DNA from: Gordius sp. MW1
Taxonomy: Eukaryota > Nematomorpha > Gordioida > Gordea > Gordiidae
Assembly: GCA_964036665.1 (NCBI GenBank)
Contig: OZ038528.1
Span: 11,972,501-12,036,500, forward strand
DNA length: 64,000 bases
Direction: 5' to 3'
The number at the start of each line of letters is the position of its first letter. Position 1 is the stretch's first letter. Below are positions 41,024 to 54,600 of this stretch, piece after piece. The notes under the pieces are model-generated. The model did not search any database. It worked only from the letters and a program-made list of their open reading frames with translations, and had not been told where the DNA came from. The position numbers were made by a program, and so were the translations under genes.

Positions 41024-43394
41024 AATAAAACGTTGTCTTTTGTCAAAATGATAGTTCTCGCAGCTTAAAACCTCTTTTCGGAAGTCAATCGAGGATAATA
41101 GGATTCTCAAATTGGCCTACTTTTATATATTTTTTCATGCTCTTTCACATAGAATCGAAAAAAATAAATATTTTTACCTCAAAAGTTTTCACATATTTTT
41201 CTTTTAACCGTATTCATAAGATGAAAGTTGTCGTTTTCAGACGTGGTTTCCATGATAAAAAGTAAAAATTTATCAGAATCAGAAAACTATTACTTTGAAA
41301 TCATGATCGCATAGTGCATTTTTGAAAAATTAAGCACTCACGTTGCGATACAAGAAACTAATCGCAACAATAAAACGTTGTCTTTTGTCAAAATGATAGT
41401 TCTCGCAGCTTAAAACCTCTTTTCGGAAGTCAATCGAGGATAATAGGATTCTCAAACAGCCTACTTTTATATATTTTTTCATGCTCTTTCACATAGAATC
41501 GAAAAAAATAAATATTTTTACCTCAAAATTTTTCACATATTTTTCTTTGAACCGTATTCATCAGAAGAAAGTTGTCGTTCTCAGACGTGGTTTCCATGAT
41601 AAAAAGTAAAAATTTATCAGAATCAGAAAACTATTACTTTGAAATCATGATCGCATAGTGCATTTTTGAAAAAATTAAGCACTCACGTTGCGATACAACA
41701 AACTAATCGCAACAATAAAACGTTGTCTTTTGTCAAAATGATAGTTCTCGCAGCTTAAAACCTCTTTTCGGAAGTCAATCGAGGATAATAGGATTCTCAA
41801 ATTGGCCTACTTTTATATATTTTTTCATGCTCTTTCACATAGAATCGAAAAAAATAAATATTTTTACCTCAAAATTTTTCACATATTTTTCTTTCAACCG
41901 TATTCATCCGATGAAAGTTGTCGTTTTGAGACGTGGTTTCCATGATAAGGAGTAAAAATTTATCAGAATCAGAATACTATTACTTTGAAATCATGATCGC
42001 ATAGTGCATTTTTGAAAAATTAAGCACTCACGTTGCGATACAACAAACTAATCGCAACAATAAAACGTTGTCTTTTGTCAAAATGATAGTTCTTGCAGCT
42101 TAAAACCTCTTTTCGGAAGTCAATCGAGGATAATAGGATTCTCAAATTGGCCTACTTTTATATATTTTTTCATGCTCTTTCACATAGATTCGAAAAAAAT
42201 AAATATTTTTACCTCAAAATTTTTCACATATTTTTCTTTGAACCGTATTCATCCGATGAAAGTTGTCGTTTTCAGACGTGGTTTCCATGATAAGGAGTAA
42301 AAATTTATCAGAATCAGAAAACTATTACTTTGAAATCATGATCGCATAGTGCATTTTCGAAAAATTAAGCACTCACGTTGCGATACAACAAACTAATCGC
42401 AACAATAAAACGTTGTCTTTTGTCAAAATGATAGTTCTCGCAGCTTAAAACCTCTTTTCGGAAGTCAATCGAGGATAATAGGATTCTCAAATTGGCCTAC
42501 TTTTATATATTTTTTCATGCTCTTTCACATAGAATCAAAAAAAACAAATATTTTTACCTCAAAATTTTTCACATATTTTTCTTTGAACCGTATTCATCCG
42601 ATGAAAGTTGTCGTTTTCAGACGTGGTTTCCATGATAAAAAGTAAAAATTTATCAGAATCAGAAAACTATTACTTTGAAATCATGATCGCATAGTGCATT
42701 TTTGAAAAATTAAGCACTCACGTTGCGATACAACAAACTAATCGCAACAATAAAACGTTGTCTTTTGTCAAAATGATAGTTCTCGCAGCTTAAAACCTCT
42801 TTTCGGAAGTCAATCGAGGATAATAGGATTCTCAAATTGGCCTACTTTTATATATTTTTTCATGCTCTTTCACATAGAATCGAAAAAAATAAATATTTTT
42901 ACCTCAAAAGTTTTCACATATTTTTCTTTTAACCGTATTCATAAGATGAAAGTTGTCGTTTTCAGACGTGGTTTCCATGATAAAAAGTAAAAATTTATCA
43001 GAATCAGAAAACTATTACTTTGAAATCATGATCGCATAGTGCATTTTTGAAAAATTAAGCACTCACGTTGCGATACAAGAAACTAATCGCAACAATAAAA
43101 CGTTGTCTTTTGTCAAAATGATAGTTCTCGCAGCTTAAAACCTCTTTTCGGAAGTCAATCGAGGATAATAGGATTCTCAAACAGCCTACTTTTATATATT
43201 TTTTCATGCTCTTTCACATAGAATCGAAAAAAATAAATATTTTTACCTCAAAAGTTTTCACATATTTTTCTTTCAACCGTATTCATCCGATGAAAGTTGT
43301 CGTTTTCAGACGTGGTTTCCATGATAAAAAGTAAAAATTTATCAGAATCAGAAAACTATTACTTTGAAATCATGATCGCATAGTGCATTTTTGA

Positions 43395-46300
43395 AAAATT
43401 AAGCACTCACGTTGCGATACAACAAACTAATCGCAACAATAAAACGTTGTCTTTTGTCAAAATGATAGTTCTCGCAGCTTAAAACCTCTTTTCGGAAGTC
43501 AATCGAGGATAATAGGATTCTCAAATTGGCCTACTTTTATATATTTTTTCATGCTCTTTCACATAGAATCGAAAAAAATAAATATTTTTACCTCAAAATT
43601 TTTCACTTATTTTTCTTTCAACCGTATTCATCCGATGAAAGTTGTCGTTTTCAGACGTGGTTTCCATGATAAAAAGTAAAAATTTATCAGAATCAGAAAA
43701 CTATTACTTTGAAATCATGATCGCATAGTGCATTTTTGAAAAATTAAGCACTCACGTTGCGATACAACAAACTAATCGCAACAATAAAACGTTGTCTTTT
43801 GTCAAAATGATAGTTCTCGCAGATTAAAACCTCTTTTCGGAAGTCAATCGAGGATAATAGGATTCTCAAATTGGCCTACTTTTATATATTTTTTCATGCT
43901 CTTTCACATAGAATCGAAAAAAATAAATATTTTTACCTCAAAATTTTTCACATATTTTTCTTTCAACCGTATTCATCCGATGAAAGTTGTCGTTTTCAGA
44001 CGTGGTTTCCATGATAAAAAGTAAAAATTTATCAGAATCAGAAAACTATTAATTTGAAATCATGATCGCATAGTGCATTTTTGAAAAATTAAGCACTCAC
44101 GTTGCGATACAACAAACTAATCGCAACAATAAAACGTTGTCTTTTGTCAAAATGATAGTTCTCGCAGCTTAAAACCTCTTTTCGGAAGTCAATCGAGTAT
44201 AATAGGATTCTCAAATTGGCCTACTTTTATATATTTTTTCATGCTCTTTCACATCGAATCGAAAAAAATAAATATTTTTACCTCAAAATTTTTCACATAT
44301 TTTTCTTTGAACCGTATTCATCCGATGAAAGTTGTCGTTTTCAGACGTGGTTTCCATGATAAAAAGTAAAAATTTATCAGAATCAGAAAACTATTACTTT
44401 GAAATCATGATCGCATAGTGCATTTTTGAAAAATTAAGCACTCACGTTGCGATACAACAAACTAATCGCAACAATAAAACGTTGTCTTTTGTCAAAATGA
44501 TAGTTCTTGCAGCTTAAAACCTCTTTTCGGAAGTCAATCGAGGATAATAGGATTCTCAAATTGGCCTACTTTTATATATTTTTTCATGCTCTTTCACATA
44601 GATTCGAAAAAAATAAATATTTTTACCTCAAAATTTTTCACATATTTTTCTTTGAACCGTATTCATCCGATGAAAGTTGTCGTTTTCAGACGTGGTTTCC
44701 ATGATAAGGAGTAAAAATTTATCAGAATCAGAAAACTATTACTTTGAAATCATGATCGCATAGTGCATTTTCGAAAAATTAAGCACTCACGTTGCGATAC
44801 AACAAACTAATCGCAACAATAAAACGTTGTCTTTTGTCAAAATGATAGTTCTTGCAGCTTAAAACCTCTTTTCGGAAGTCAATCGAGGATAATAGGATTC
44901 TCAAATTGGCCTACTTTTATATATTTTTTCATGCTCTTTCACATAGAATCGAAAAAAATAAATATTTTTACCTCAAAATTTTTCACTTATTTTTCTTTCA
45001 ACCGTATTCATCCGATGAAAGTTGTCGTTTTCAGACGTGGTTTCCATGATAAAAAGTAAAAATTTATCAGAATCAGAAAACTATTACTTTGAAATCATGA
45101 TCGCATAGTGCATTTTTGAAAAATTAAGCACTCACGTTGCGATACAACAAACTAATCGCAACAATAAAACGTTGTCTTTTGTCAAAATGATAGTTCTTGC
45201 AGCTTAAAACCTCTTTTCGGAAGTCAATCGAGGATAATAGGATTCTCAAATTGGCCTACTTTTATATATTTTTTCATGCTCTTTCACATAGATTCGAAAA
45301 AAATAAATATTTTTACCTCAAAATTTTTCACATATTTTTCTTTGAACCGTATTCATCCGATGAAAGTTGTCGTTTTCAGACGTGGTTTCCATGATAAGGA
45401 GTAAAAATTTATCAGAATCAGAAAACTATTACTTTGAAATCATGATCGCATAGTGCATTTTCGAAAAATTAAGCACTCACGTTGCGATACAACAAACTAA
45501 TCGCAACAATAAAACGTTGTCTTTTGTCAAAATGATAGTTCTCGCAGCTTAAAACCTCTTTTCGGAAGTCAATCGAGGATAATAGGATTCTCAAATTGGC
45601 CTACTTTTATATATTTTTTCATGCTCTTTCACATAGAATCGAAAAAAATAAATATTTTTACCTCAAAATTTTTCACTTATTTTTCTTTCAACCGTATTCA
45701 TCCGATGAAAGTTGTCGTTTTCAGACGTGGTTTCCATGATAAAAAGTAAAAATTTATCAGAATCAGAAAACTATTACTTTGAAATCATGATCGCATAGTG
45801 CATTTTTGAAAAATTAAGCACTCACGTTGCGATACAACAAACTAATCGCAACAATAAAACGTTGTCTTTTGTCAAAATGATAGTTCTCGCAGATTAAAAC
45901 CTCTTTTCGGAAGTCAATCGAGGATAATAGGATTCTCAAATTGGCCTACTTTTATATATTTTTTCATGCTCTTTCACATAGAATCGAAAAAAATAAATAT
46001 TTTTACCTCAAAATTTTTCACATATTTTTCTTTCAACCGTATTCATCCGATGAAAGTTGTCGTTTTCAGACGTGGTTTCCATGATAAAAAGTAAAAATTT
46101 ATCAGAATCAGAAAACTATTAATTTGAAATCATGATCGCATAGTGCATTTTTGAAAAATTAAGCACTCACGTTGCGATACAACAAACTAATCGCAACAAT
46201 AAAACGTTGTCTTTTGTCAAAATGATAGTTCTCGCAGCTTAAAACCTCTTTTCGGAAGTCAATCGAGTATAATAGGATTCTCAAATTGGCCTACTTTTAT

Positions 46301-47010
46301 ATATTTTTTCATGCTCTTTCACATCGAATCGAAAAAAATAAATATTTTTACCTCAAAATTTTTCACATATTTTTCTTTGAACCGTATTCATCCGATGAAA
46401 GTTGTCGTTTTCAGACGTGGTTTCCATGATAAAAAGTAAAAATTTATCAGAATCAGAAAACTATTACTTTGAAATCATGATCGCATAGTGCATTTTTGAA
46501 AAATTAAGCACTCACGTTGCGATACAACAAACTAATCGCAACAATAAAACGTTGTCTTTTGTCAAAATGATAGTTCTTGCAGCTTAAAACCTCTTTTCGG
46601 AAGTCAATCGAGGATAATAGGATTCTCAAATTGGCCTACTTTTATATATTTTTTCATGCTCTTTCACATAGATTCGAAAAAAATAAATATTTTTACCTCA
46701 AAATTTTTCACATATTTTTCTTTGAACCGTATTCATCCGATGAAAGTTGTCGTTTTCAGACGTGGTTTCCATGATAAGGAGTAAAAATTTATCAGAATCA
46801 GAAAACTATTACTTTGAAATCATGATCGCATAGTGCATTTTCGAAAAATTAAGCACTCACGTTGCGATACAACAAACTAATCGCAACAATAAAACGTTGT
46901 CTTTTGTCAAAATGATAGTTCTTGCAGCTTAAAACCTCTTTTCGGAAGTCAATCGAGGATAATAGGATTCTCAAATTGGCCTACTTTTATATATTTTTTC
47001 ATGCTCTTTC
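43395..47010. repeat. Six-monomer higher-order repeat, 2070-bp offset
   Basis: The series ttcacttattt (43602), gcagattaaaac (43821), ctattaatttg (44047), tcgagtataatagg (about 44206), cacatcgaatcg (44250), ttcttgcag (44503), agattcg (about 44592), gataagg (about 44706) and cattttcg (about 44768) recurs at +2070. Between the two copies the third monomer group repeats at 345 bp. The offset is exactly 6 x 345. The match breaks on the left near 43393/45463 and on the right near 44947/47017. Confidence 0.87.
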
Positions 47011-47089
47011 ACATAGATTCGAAAAAAATAAATATTTTTACCTCAAAAGTTTTCACATATTTTTCTTTTAACCGTATTCATAAGATGAA

Positions 47090-49393
47090 AGTTGTCGTTT
47101 TCAGACGTGGTTTCCATGATAAAAAGTAAAAATTTATCAGAATCAGAAAACTATTACTTTGAAATCATGATCGCATAGTGCATTTTTGAAAAATTAAGCA
47201 CTCACGTTGCGATACAACAAACTAATCGCAACAATAAAACGTTGTCTTTTGTCAAAATGATAGTTCTCGCAGCTTAAAACCTCTTTTCGGAAGTCAATCG
47301 AGGATAATAGGATTCTCAAATTGGCCTACTTTTATATATTTTTTCATGCTCTTTCACATAGAATCGAAAAAAATAAATATTTTTACCTCAAAAGTTTTCA
47401 CATATTTTTCTTTTAACCGTATTCATAAGATGAAAGTTGTCGTTTTCAGACGTGGTTTCCATGATAAAAAGTAAAAATTTATCAGAATCAGAAAACTATT
47501 ACTTTGAAATCATGATCGCATAGTGCATTTTTGAAAAATTAAGCACTCACGTTGCGATACAAGAAACTAATCGCAACAATAAAACGTTGTCTTTTGTCAA
47601 AATGATAGTTCTCGCAGCTTAAAACCTCTTTTCGGAAGTCAATCGAGGATAATAGGATTCTCAAACAGCCTACTTTTATATATTTTTTCATGCTCTTTCA
47701 CATAGAATCGAAAAAAATAAATATTTTTACCTCAAAATTTTTCACATATTTTTCTTTGAACCGTATTCATCAGAAGAAAGTTGTCGTTCTCAGACGTGGT
47801 TTCCATGATAAAAAGTAAAAATTTATCAGAATCAGAAAACTATTACTTTGAAATCATGATCGCATAGTGCATTTTTGAAAAAATTAAGCACTCACGTTGC
47901 GATACAACAAACTAATCGCAACAATAAAACGTTGTCTTTTGTCAAAATGATAGTTCTCGCAGCTTAAAACCTCTTTTCGGAAGTCAATCGAGGATAATAG
48001 GATTCTCAAATTGGCCTACTTTTATATATTTTTTCATGCTCTTTCACATAGAATCGAAAAAAATAAATATTTTTACCTCAAAATTTTTCACATATTTTTC
48101 TTTCAACCGTATTCATCCGATGAAAGTTGTCGTTTTGAGACGTGGTTTCCATGATAAGGAGTAAAAATTTATCAGAATCAGAATACTATTACTTTGAAAT
48201 CATGATCGCATAGTGCATTTTTGAAAAATTAAGCACTCACGTTGCGATACAACAAACTAATCGCAACAATAAAACGTTGTCTTTTGTCAAAATGATAGTT
48301 CTTGCAGCTTAAAACCTCTTTTCGGAAGTCAATCGAGGATAATAGGATTCTCAAATTGGCCTACTTTTATATATTTTTTCATGCTCTTTCACATAGATTC
48401 GAAAAAAATAAATATTTTTACCTCAAAATTTTTCACATATTTTTCTTTGAACCGTATTCATCCGATGAAAGTTGTCGTTTTCAGACGTGGTTTCCATGAT
48501 AAGGAGTAAAAATTTATCAGAATCAGAAAACTATTACTTTGAAATCATGATCGCATAGTGCATTTTCGAAAAATTAAGCACTCACGTTGCGATACAACAA
48601 ACTAATCGCAACAATAAAACGTTGTCTTTTGTCAAAATGATAGTTCTCGCAGCTTAAAACCTCTTTTCGGAAGTCAATCGAGGATAATAGGATTCTCAAA
48701 TTGGCCTACTTTTATATATTTTTTCATGCTCTTTCACATAGAATCAAAAAAAACAAATATTTTTACCTCAAAATTTTTCACATATTTTTCTTTGAACCGT
48801 ATTCATCCGATGAAAGTTGTCGTTTTCAGACGTGGTTTCCATGATAAAAAGTAAAAATTTATCAGAATCAGAAAACTATTACTTTGAAATCATGATCGCA
48901 TAGTGCATTTTTGAAAAATTAAGCACTCACGTTGCGATACAACAAACTAATCGCAACAATAAAACGTTGTCTTTTGTCAAAATGATAGTTCTCGCAGCTT
49001 AAAACCTCTTTTCGGAAGTCAATCGAGGATAATAGGATTCTCAAATTGGCCTACTTTTATATATTTTTTCATGCTCTTTCACATAGAATCGAAAAAAATA
49101 AATATTTTTACCTCAAAAGTTTTCACATATTTTTCTTTTAACCGTATTCATAAGATGAAAGTTGTCGTTTTCAGACGTGGTTTCCATGATAAAAAGTAAA
49201 AATTTATCAGAATCAGAAAACTATTACTTTGAAATCATGATCGCATAGTGCATTTTTGAAAAATTAAGCACTCACGTTGCGATACAAGAAACTAATCGCA
49301 ACAATAAAACGTTGTCTTTTGTCAAAATGATAGTTCTCGCAGCTTAAAACCTCTTTTCGGAAGTCAATCGAGGATAATAGGATTCTCAAATTG
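47090..49393. repeat. Third copy of the five-monomer higher-order repeat
   Basis: Repeats the 1725-bp HOR series: acaagaaac (about 47560), ctcaaacagcc (about 47663), cagaagaaag (47771), gaatactatt (about 48181), cattttcg (about 48565), caaaaaaaacaaat (48745), ataagatg (about 49150) and acaagaaac (about 49286). It lies 6209 bp, or 18 monomers, downstream of the second copy. The match ends where this copy has ctcaaattgg near 49390. Confidence 0.85.
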
Positions 49394-50366
49394 GCCTACT
49401 TTTATATATTTTTTCATGCTCTTTCACATAGAATCGAAAAAAATAAATATTTTTACCTCAAAATTTTTCACTTATTTTTCTTTCAACCGTATTCATCCGA
49501 TGAAAGTTGTCGTTTTCAGACGTGGTTTCCATGATAAAAAGTAAAAATTTATCAGAATCAGAAAACTATTACTTTGAAATCATGATCGCATAGTGCATTT
49601 TTGAAAAATTAAGCACTCACGTTGCGATACAACAAACTAATCGCAACAATAAAACGTTGTCTTTTGTCAAAATGATAGTTCTCGCAGATTAAAACCTCTT
49701 TTCGGAAGTCAATCGAGGATAATAGGATTCTCAAATTGGCCTACTTTTATATATTTTTTCATGCTCTTTCACATAGAATCGAAAAAAATAAATATTTTTA
49801 CCTCAAAATTTTTCACATATTTTTCTTTCAACCGTATTCATCCGATGAAAGTTGTCGTTTTCAGACGTGGTTTCCATGATAAAAAGTAAAAATTTATCAG
49901 AATCAGAAAACTATTAATTTGAAATCATGATCGCATAGTGCATTTTTGAAAAATTAAGCACTCACGTTGCGATACAACAAACTAATCGCAACAATAAAAC
50001 GTTGTCTTTTGTCAAAATGATAGTTCTCGCAGCTTAAAACCTCTTTTCGGAAGTCAATCGAGGATAATAGGATTCTCAAATTGGCCTACTTTTATATATT
50101 TTTTCATGCTCTTTCACATCGAATCGAAAAAAATAAATATTTTTACCTCAAAATTTTTCACATATTTTTCTTTGAACCGTATTCATCCGATGAAAGTTGT
50201 CGTTTTCAGACGTGGTTTCCATGATAAAAAGTAAAAATTTATCAGAATCAGAAAACTATTACTTTGAAATCATGATCGCATAGTGCATTTTTGAAAAATT
50301 AAGCACTCACGTTGCGATACAACAAACTAATCGCAACAATAAAACGTTGTCTTTTGTCAAAATGAT
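49394..50366. repeat. Third, partial copy of the six-monomer repeat
   Basis: Carries ttcacttattt (49469), gcagattaaaac, ctattaatttg and cacatcgaatcg (50117) in the same order as 43525-44500, at +5865 bp (17 x 345). It has gaggat where the other two copies have gagtat near 50070, and it stops matching at gatatttctcgcag near 50368. Confidence 0.82.
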
Positions 50367-51640
50367 ATTTCTCGCAGCTTAAAACCTCTTTTCGGAAGTC
50401 AATCGAGGATAATAGGATTCTCAAATTGGCCTACTTTTATATATTTTTTCATGCTCTTTCACATAGAATCGAAAAAAATAAATATTTTTACCTCAAAAGT
50501 TTTCACATATTTTTCTTTGAACCGTATTCATCCGATGAAAGTTGTCGTTTTCAGACGTGGTTTCCATGATAAAAAGTAAAAATTTATCAGAATCAGAAAA
50601 CTATTACTTTGAAATCATGATCGCATAGTGCATTTTTGAAAAATGAAGCACTCACGTTGCGATACAACAAACTAATCGCAACAATAAAACGTTGTCTTTT
50701 GTCAAAATGATAGTTCTCGCAGCTTAAAACCTCTTTTCGGAAGTCAATCGAGGATAATAGGATTCTCAAATTGGCCTACATTTTTTCATGCTCTTTCACA
50801 TAGAATCGAGAAAAAAAATATTTTTACCTCAAAATTTTTCACATATTTTTCTTTCAACCGTATTCATCCGATGAAAGTTGTCGTTTTCAGACGTGGTTTC
50901 CATGATAAAAAGTAAAAATTTATCAGAATCAGAAAACTATTACTTTGAAATCATGATCGCATAGTGCATTTTTGAAAAATGAAGCACTCACGTTGCGATA
51001 CAACAAACTAATCGCAACAATAAAACGTTGTCTTTTGTCAAAATGATAGTTCTCGCAGCTTAAAACCTCTTTTCGGAAGTCAATCGAGGATAATAGGATT
51101 CTCAAATTGGCCTACTTTTATATATTTTTTCATGCTCTTTCACATAGAATCGAAAAAAATAAATATTTTTACCTCAAAAGTTTTCACATATTTTTCTTTG
51201 AACCGTATTCATCCGATGAAAGTTGTCGTTTTCAGACGTGGTTTCCATGATAAAAAGTAAAAATTTATCAGAATCAGAAAACTATTACTTTGAAATCATG
51301 ATCGCATAGTGCATTTTTGAAAAATGAAGCACTCACGTTGCGATACAACAAACTAATCGCAACAATAAAACGTTGTCTTTTGTCAAAATGATAGTTCTCG
51401 CAGCTTAAAACCTCTTTTCGGAAGTCAATCGAGGATAATAGGATTCTCAAATTGGCCTACTTTTATATATTTTTTCATGCTCTTTCACATAGAATCGAGA
51501 AAAAAAATATTTTTACCTCAAAATTTTTCACATATTTTTCTTTCAACCGTATTCATCCGATGAAAGTTGTCGTTTTCAGACGTGGTTTCCATGATAAAAA
51601 GTAAAAATTTATCAGAATCAGAAAACTATTACTTTGAAAT
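50367..51640. repeat. Dimeric stretch (~690-bp period)
   Basis: Units with aaaatgaagc (about 50641, 50985, 51322) alternate with the gaatcgagaaaaaaaatattt form (50803, 51492), giving a period of two monomers. The unit at 50778 has lost 8 bases (ttttatat) within the T-rich block, so it is shorter than its homologue. Confidence 0.75.
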
Positions 51641-54600
51641 CATGATCGCATAGTGCATTTTTGAAAAATTAAGCACTCACGTTGCGATACAACAAACTAA
51701 TCGCAACAATAAAACGTTGTCTTTTGTCAAAATGATAGTTCTCGCAGCTTAAAACCTCTTTTCGGAAGTCAATCGAGGATAATAGGATTCTCAAATTGGC
51801 CTACTTTTATATATTTTTTCATGCTCTTTCACATAGAATCGAAAAAAATAAATATTTTTACCTCAAAAGTTTTCACATATTTTTCTTTCAACCGTATTCA
51901 TCCGATGAAAGTTGTCGTTTTCAGACGTGGTTTCCATGATAAGGAGTAAAAATTTATCAGAATCAGAAAACTATTACTTTGAAATCATGATCGCATAGTG
52001 CATTTTTGAAAAATTAAGCACTCACGTTGCGATACAACAAACTAATCGCAACAATAAAACGTTGTCTTTTGTCAAAATGATAGTTCTCGCAGCTTAAAAC
52101 CTCTATTCGGAAGTCAATCGAGGATAATAGGATTCTCAAATTGGCCTACTTTTATATATTTTTTCATGCTCTTTCACATAGATTCGAAAAAAATAAATAT
52201 TTTTACCTCAAAAGTTTTCACATATTTTTCTTTCAACCGTATTCATCCGATGAAAGTTGTCGTTTTCAGACGTTGTTTCCATGATAAAAAGTAAAAATTT
52301 ATCAGAATCAGAAAACTATTACTTTGAAATCATGATCGCATAGTGCATTTTTGAAAAATTAAGCACTCACGTTGCGATACAAAAAACTAATCGCAACAAT
52401 AAAACGTTGTCTTTTGTCAAAATGATAGTTCTCGCAGCTTAAAACCTCTTTTCGGAAGTCAATCGAGGATAATAGGATTCTCAAATTGGCCTACTTTTAT
52501 ATATTTTTTCATGCTCTTTCACATAGATTCGAAAAAAATAAATATTTTTACCTCAAAATTTTTCACATATTTTTCTTTCAATCGTATTCATCCGATGAAA
52601 GTTGTCATTTTCAGACGTGGTTTCCATGATAAGGAGTAAAAATTTATCAGAATCAGAAAACTATTACTTTGAAATCATGATCGCATAGTGCATTTTTGAA
52701 AAATTAAGCACTCACGTTGCGATACAACAAACTAATCGCAACAATAAAACGTTGTCTTTTGTCAAAATGATAGTTCTCGCAGCTTAAAACCTCTTTTCGG
52801 AAGTCAATCGAGGATAATAGGATTCTCAAATTGGCCTACTTTTATATATTTTTTCATGCTCTTTCACATAGATTCGAAAAAAATAAATATTTTGACCCCA
52901 TCATTTTTTACATATTTTTCTTTCAACCGTATTCATCCGATGAAAGTTGTCGTTTTCAGACATGGTTTCCATGATAAAAAGTAAAAATTTATCAGAATCA
53001 GAAAACTATTACTTTGAAATCATGATCGCATAGTGCATTTTTGAAAAATTAAGCATTCACGTTGCGATACAAGAAACTAATCGCAACAATAAAACGTTGT
53101 CTTTTGTCAAAATGATAGTTCTCGCAGCTTAAAACCTCTTTTCGGAAGTCAATCGAGGATAATAGGATTCTCAAATTGGCCTACTTTTATATATTTTTTC
53201 ATGCTCTTTCACATAGAATCGAGAAAAAAAATATTTTTACCTCAAAATTTTTCACATATTTTTCTTTCAACCGTATTCATCCGATGAAAGTTGTCGTTTT
53301 CAGACGTGGTTTCCATGATAAGGAGTAAAAATTTATCAGAATCAGAAAACTATTACTTTGAAATCATGATCGCATAGTGCATTTTTGAAAAATTAAGCAC
53401 TCACGTTGCGATACAACAAACTAATCGCAACAATAAAACGTTGTCTTTTGTCAAAATGATAGTTCTCGCAGCTTAAAACCTCTTTTCGGAAGTCAATCGA
53501 GGATAATAGGATTCTCAAATTGGCTTACTTTTATATATTTTTTCATGCTCTTTCACATAGAATTGAATTTTTACCTCAAAATTTTTCACATATTTTTCTT
53601 TGAACCGTATTCATCCGATGAAAGTTGTCGTTTTCAGACGTGGTTTCCATGATAAAAAGTAAAAATTTATCAGAATCAGAAAACTATTACTTTGAAATCA
53701 TGATCGCATAGTGCATTTTTGAAAAATTAAGCACTCACGTTGCGATACAACAAACTAATCGCAACAATAAAACGTTGTCTTTTGTCAAAATGATAGTTCT
53801 CGCAGCTTAAAACCTCTTTTCGGAAGTCAATCGAGGATAATAAGATTCTCAAATTGGCCTACTTTTATATATTTTTTCATGCTCTTTCACATAGAATCGA
53901 AAAAAATAAATATTTTTACCTCAAAAGTTTTCACATATTTTTCTTTCAACCGTATTCATCCGATGAAAGTTGTCGTTTTCAGACGTGGTTTCCCTGATAA
54001 AAAGTAAAAATTTATCAGAATCAGAAAACTATTACTTTGAAATCATGATCGCATAGTGCATTTTTGAAAAATTAAGCACTCACGTTGCGATACAACAAAC
54101 TAATCGCAACAATAAAACGTTGTCTTTTGTGAAAATGATAGTTCTCGCAGCTTAAAACCTCTTTTCGGAAGTCAATCGAGGATAATAGGATTCTCAAATT
54201 GGCTTACTTTTATATATTTTTTCATGCTCTTTCACATAGAATCGAAAAAAATAAATATTTTTACCTCAAAAGTTTTCACATATTTTTCTTTCAACCGTAT
54301 TCATCCGATGAAAGTTGTCGTTTTCAGACGTGGTTTCCATGATAAAAAGTAAAAATTTATCAGAATCAGAAAACTATTACTTTGAAATCATGATCGCATA
54401 GTGCATTTTTGAAAAATTAAGCACTCACGTTGCGATACAAAAAACTAATCGCAACAATAAAACGTTGTCTTTTGTCAAAATGATAGTTCTCGCAGCTTAA
54501 AACCTCTTTTCGGAAGTCAATCGAGGATAATAGGATTCTCAAATTGGCCTACTTTTATATGTTTTTTCATGCTCTTTCACATAGAATCAAAAAAAAATAT

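Larger units (their letters stand above)
40705..41049. repeat. Representative satellite monomer (345 bp)
   Basis: Chosen as a reference unit in the homogeneous zone; the next unit starts at 41050 in identical phase. Order of landmarks: gatagttctcgcagctt, a tcaatcgaggataatagg block, a T-rich tatattttttcatgctc block, an A-run followed by tatttttacctc, then gaaccgtattcatccgatg, gttgtcgttttcagacg, a first short dyad (40908-40930), ttgaaaaattaagcactcac, a second dyad (40997-41023), and aataaaacgttgtc. The phase is arbitrary because the array is continuous. This unit carries a local variant, an A-run broken by c near 40820, which it shares with its HOR homologues at 42536 and 48745. Confidence 0.93.
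39740..43254. repeat. Five-monomer higher-order repeat, 1725-bp period, two copies
   Basis: Markers recur at exactly +1725: cagaagaaagttgtcgttc (39837, 41562), gaatactatt (40249, 41974), cattttcgaaa (40629, 42354), caaaaaaaacaaat (40811, 42536), attcataagatg (41214, 42939), acaagaaac (41351, 43076) and ctcaaacagcc (41454, 43179). I noticed only one internal difference, tttttgcag near 40366 against ttcttgcag near 42091. The left limit is set by ctcaaattgg versus ctcaaacagc near 39730/41455, and the right limit by cctcaaaat versus cctcaaaag near 41530/43255. Confidence 0.88.
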
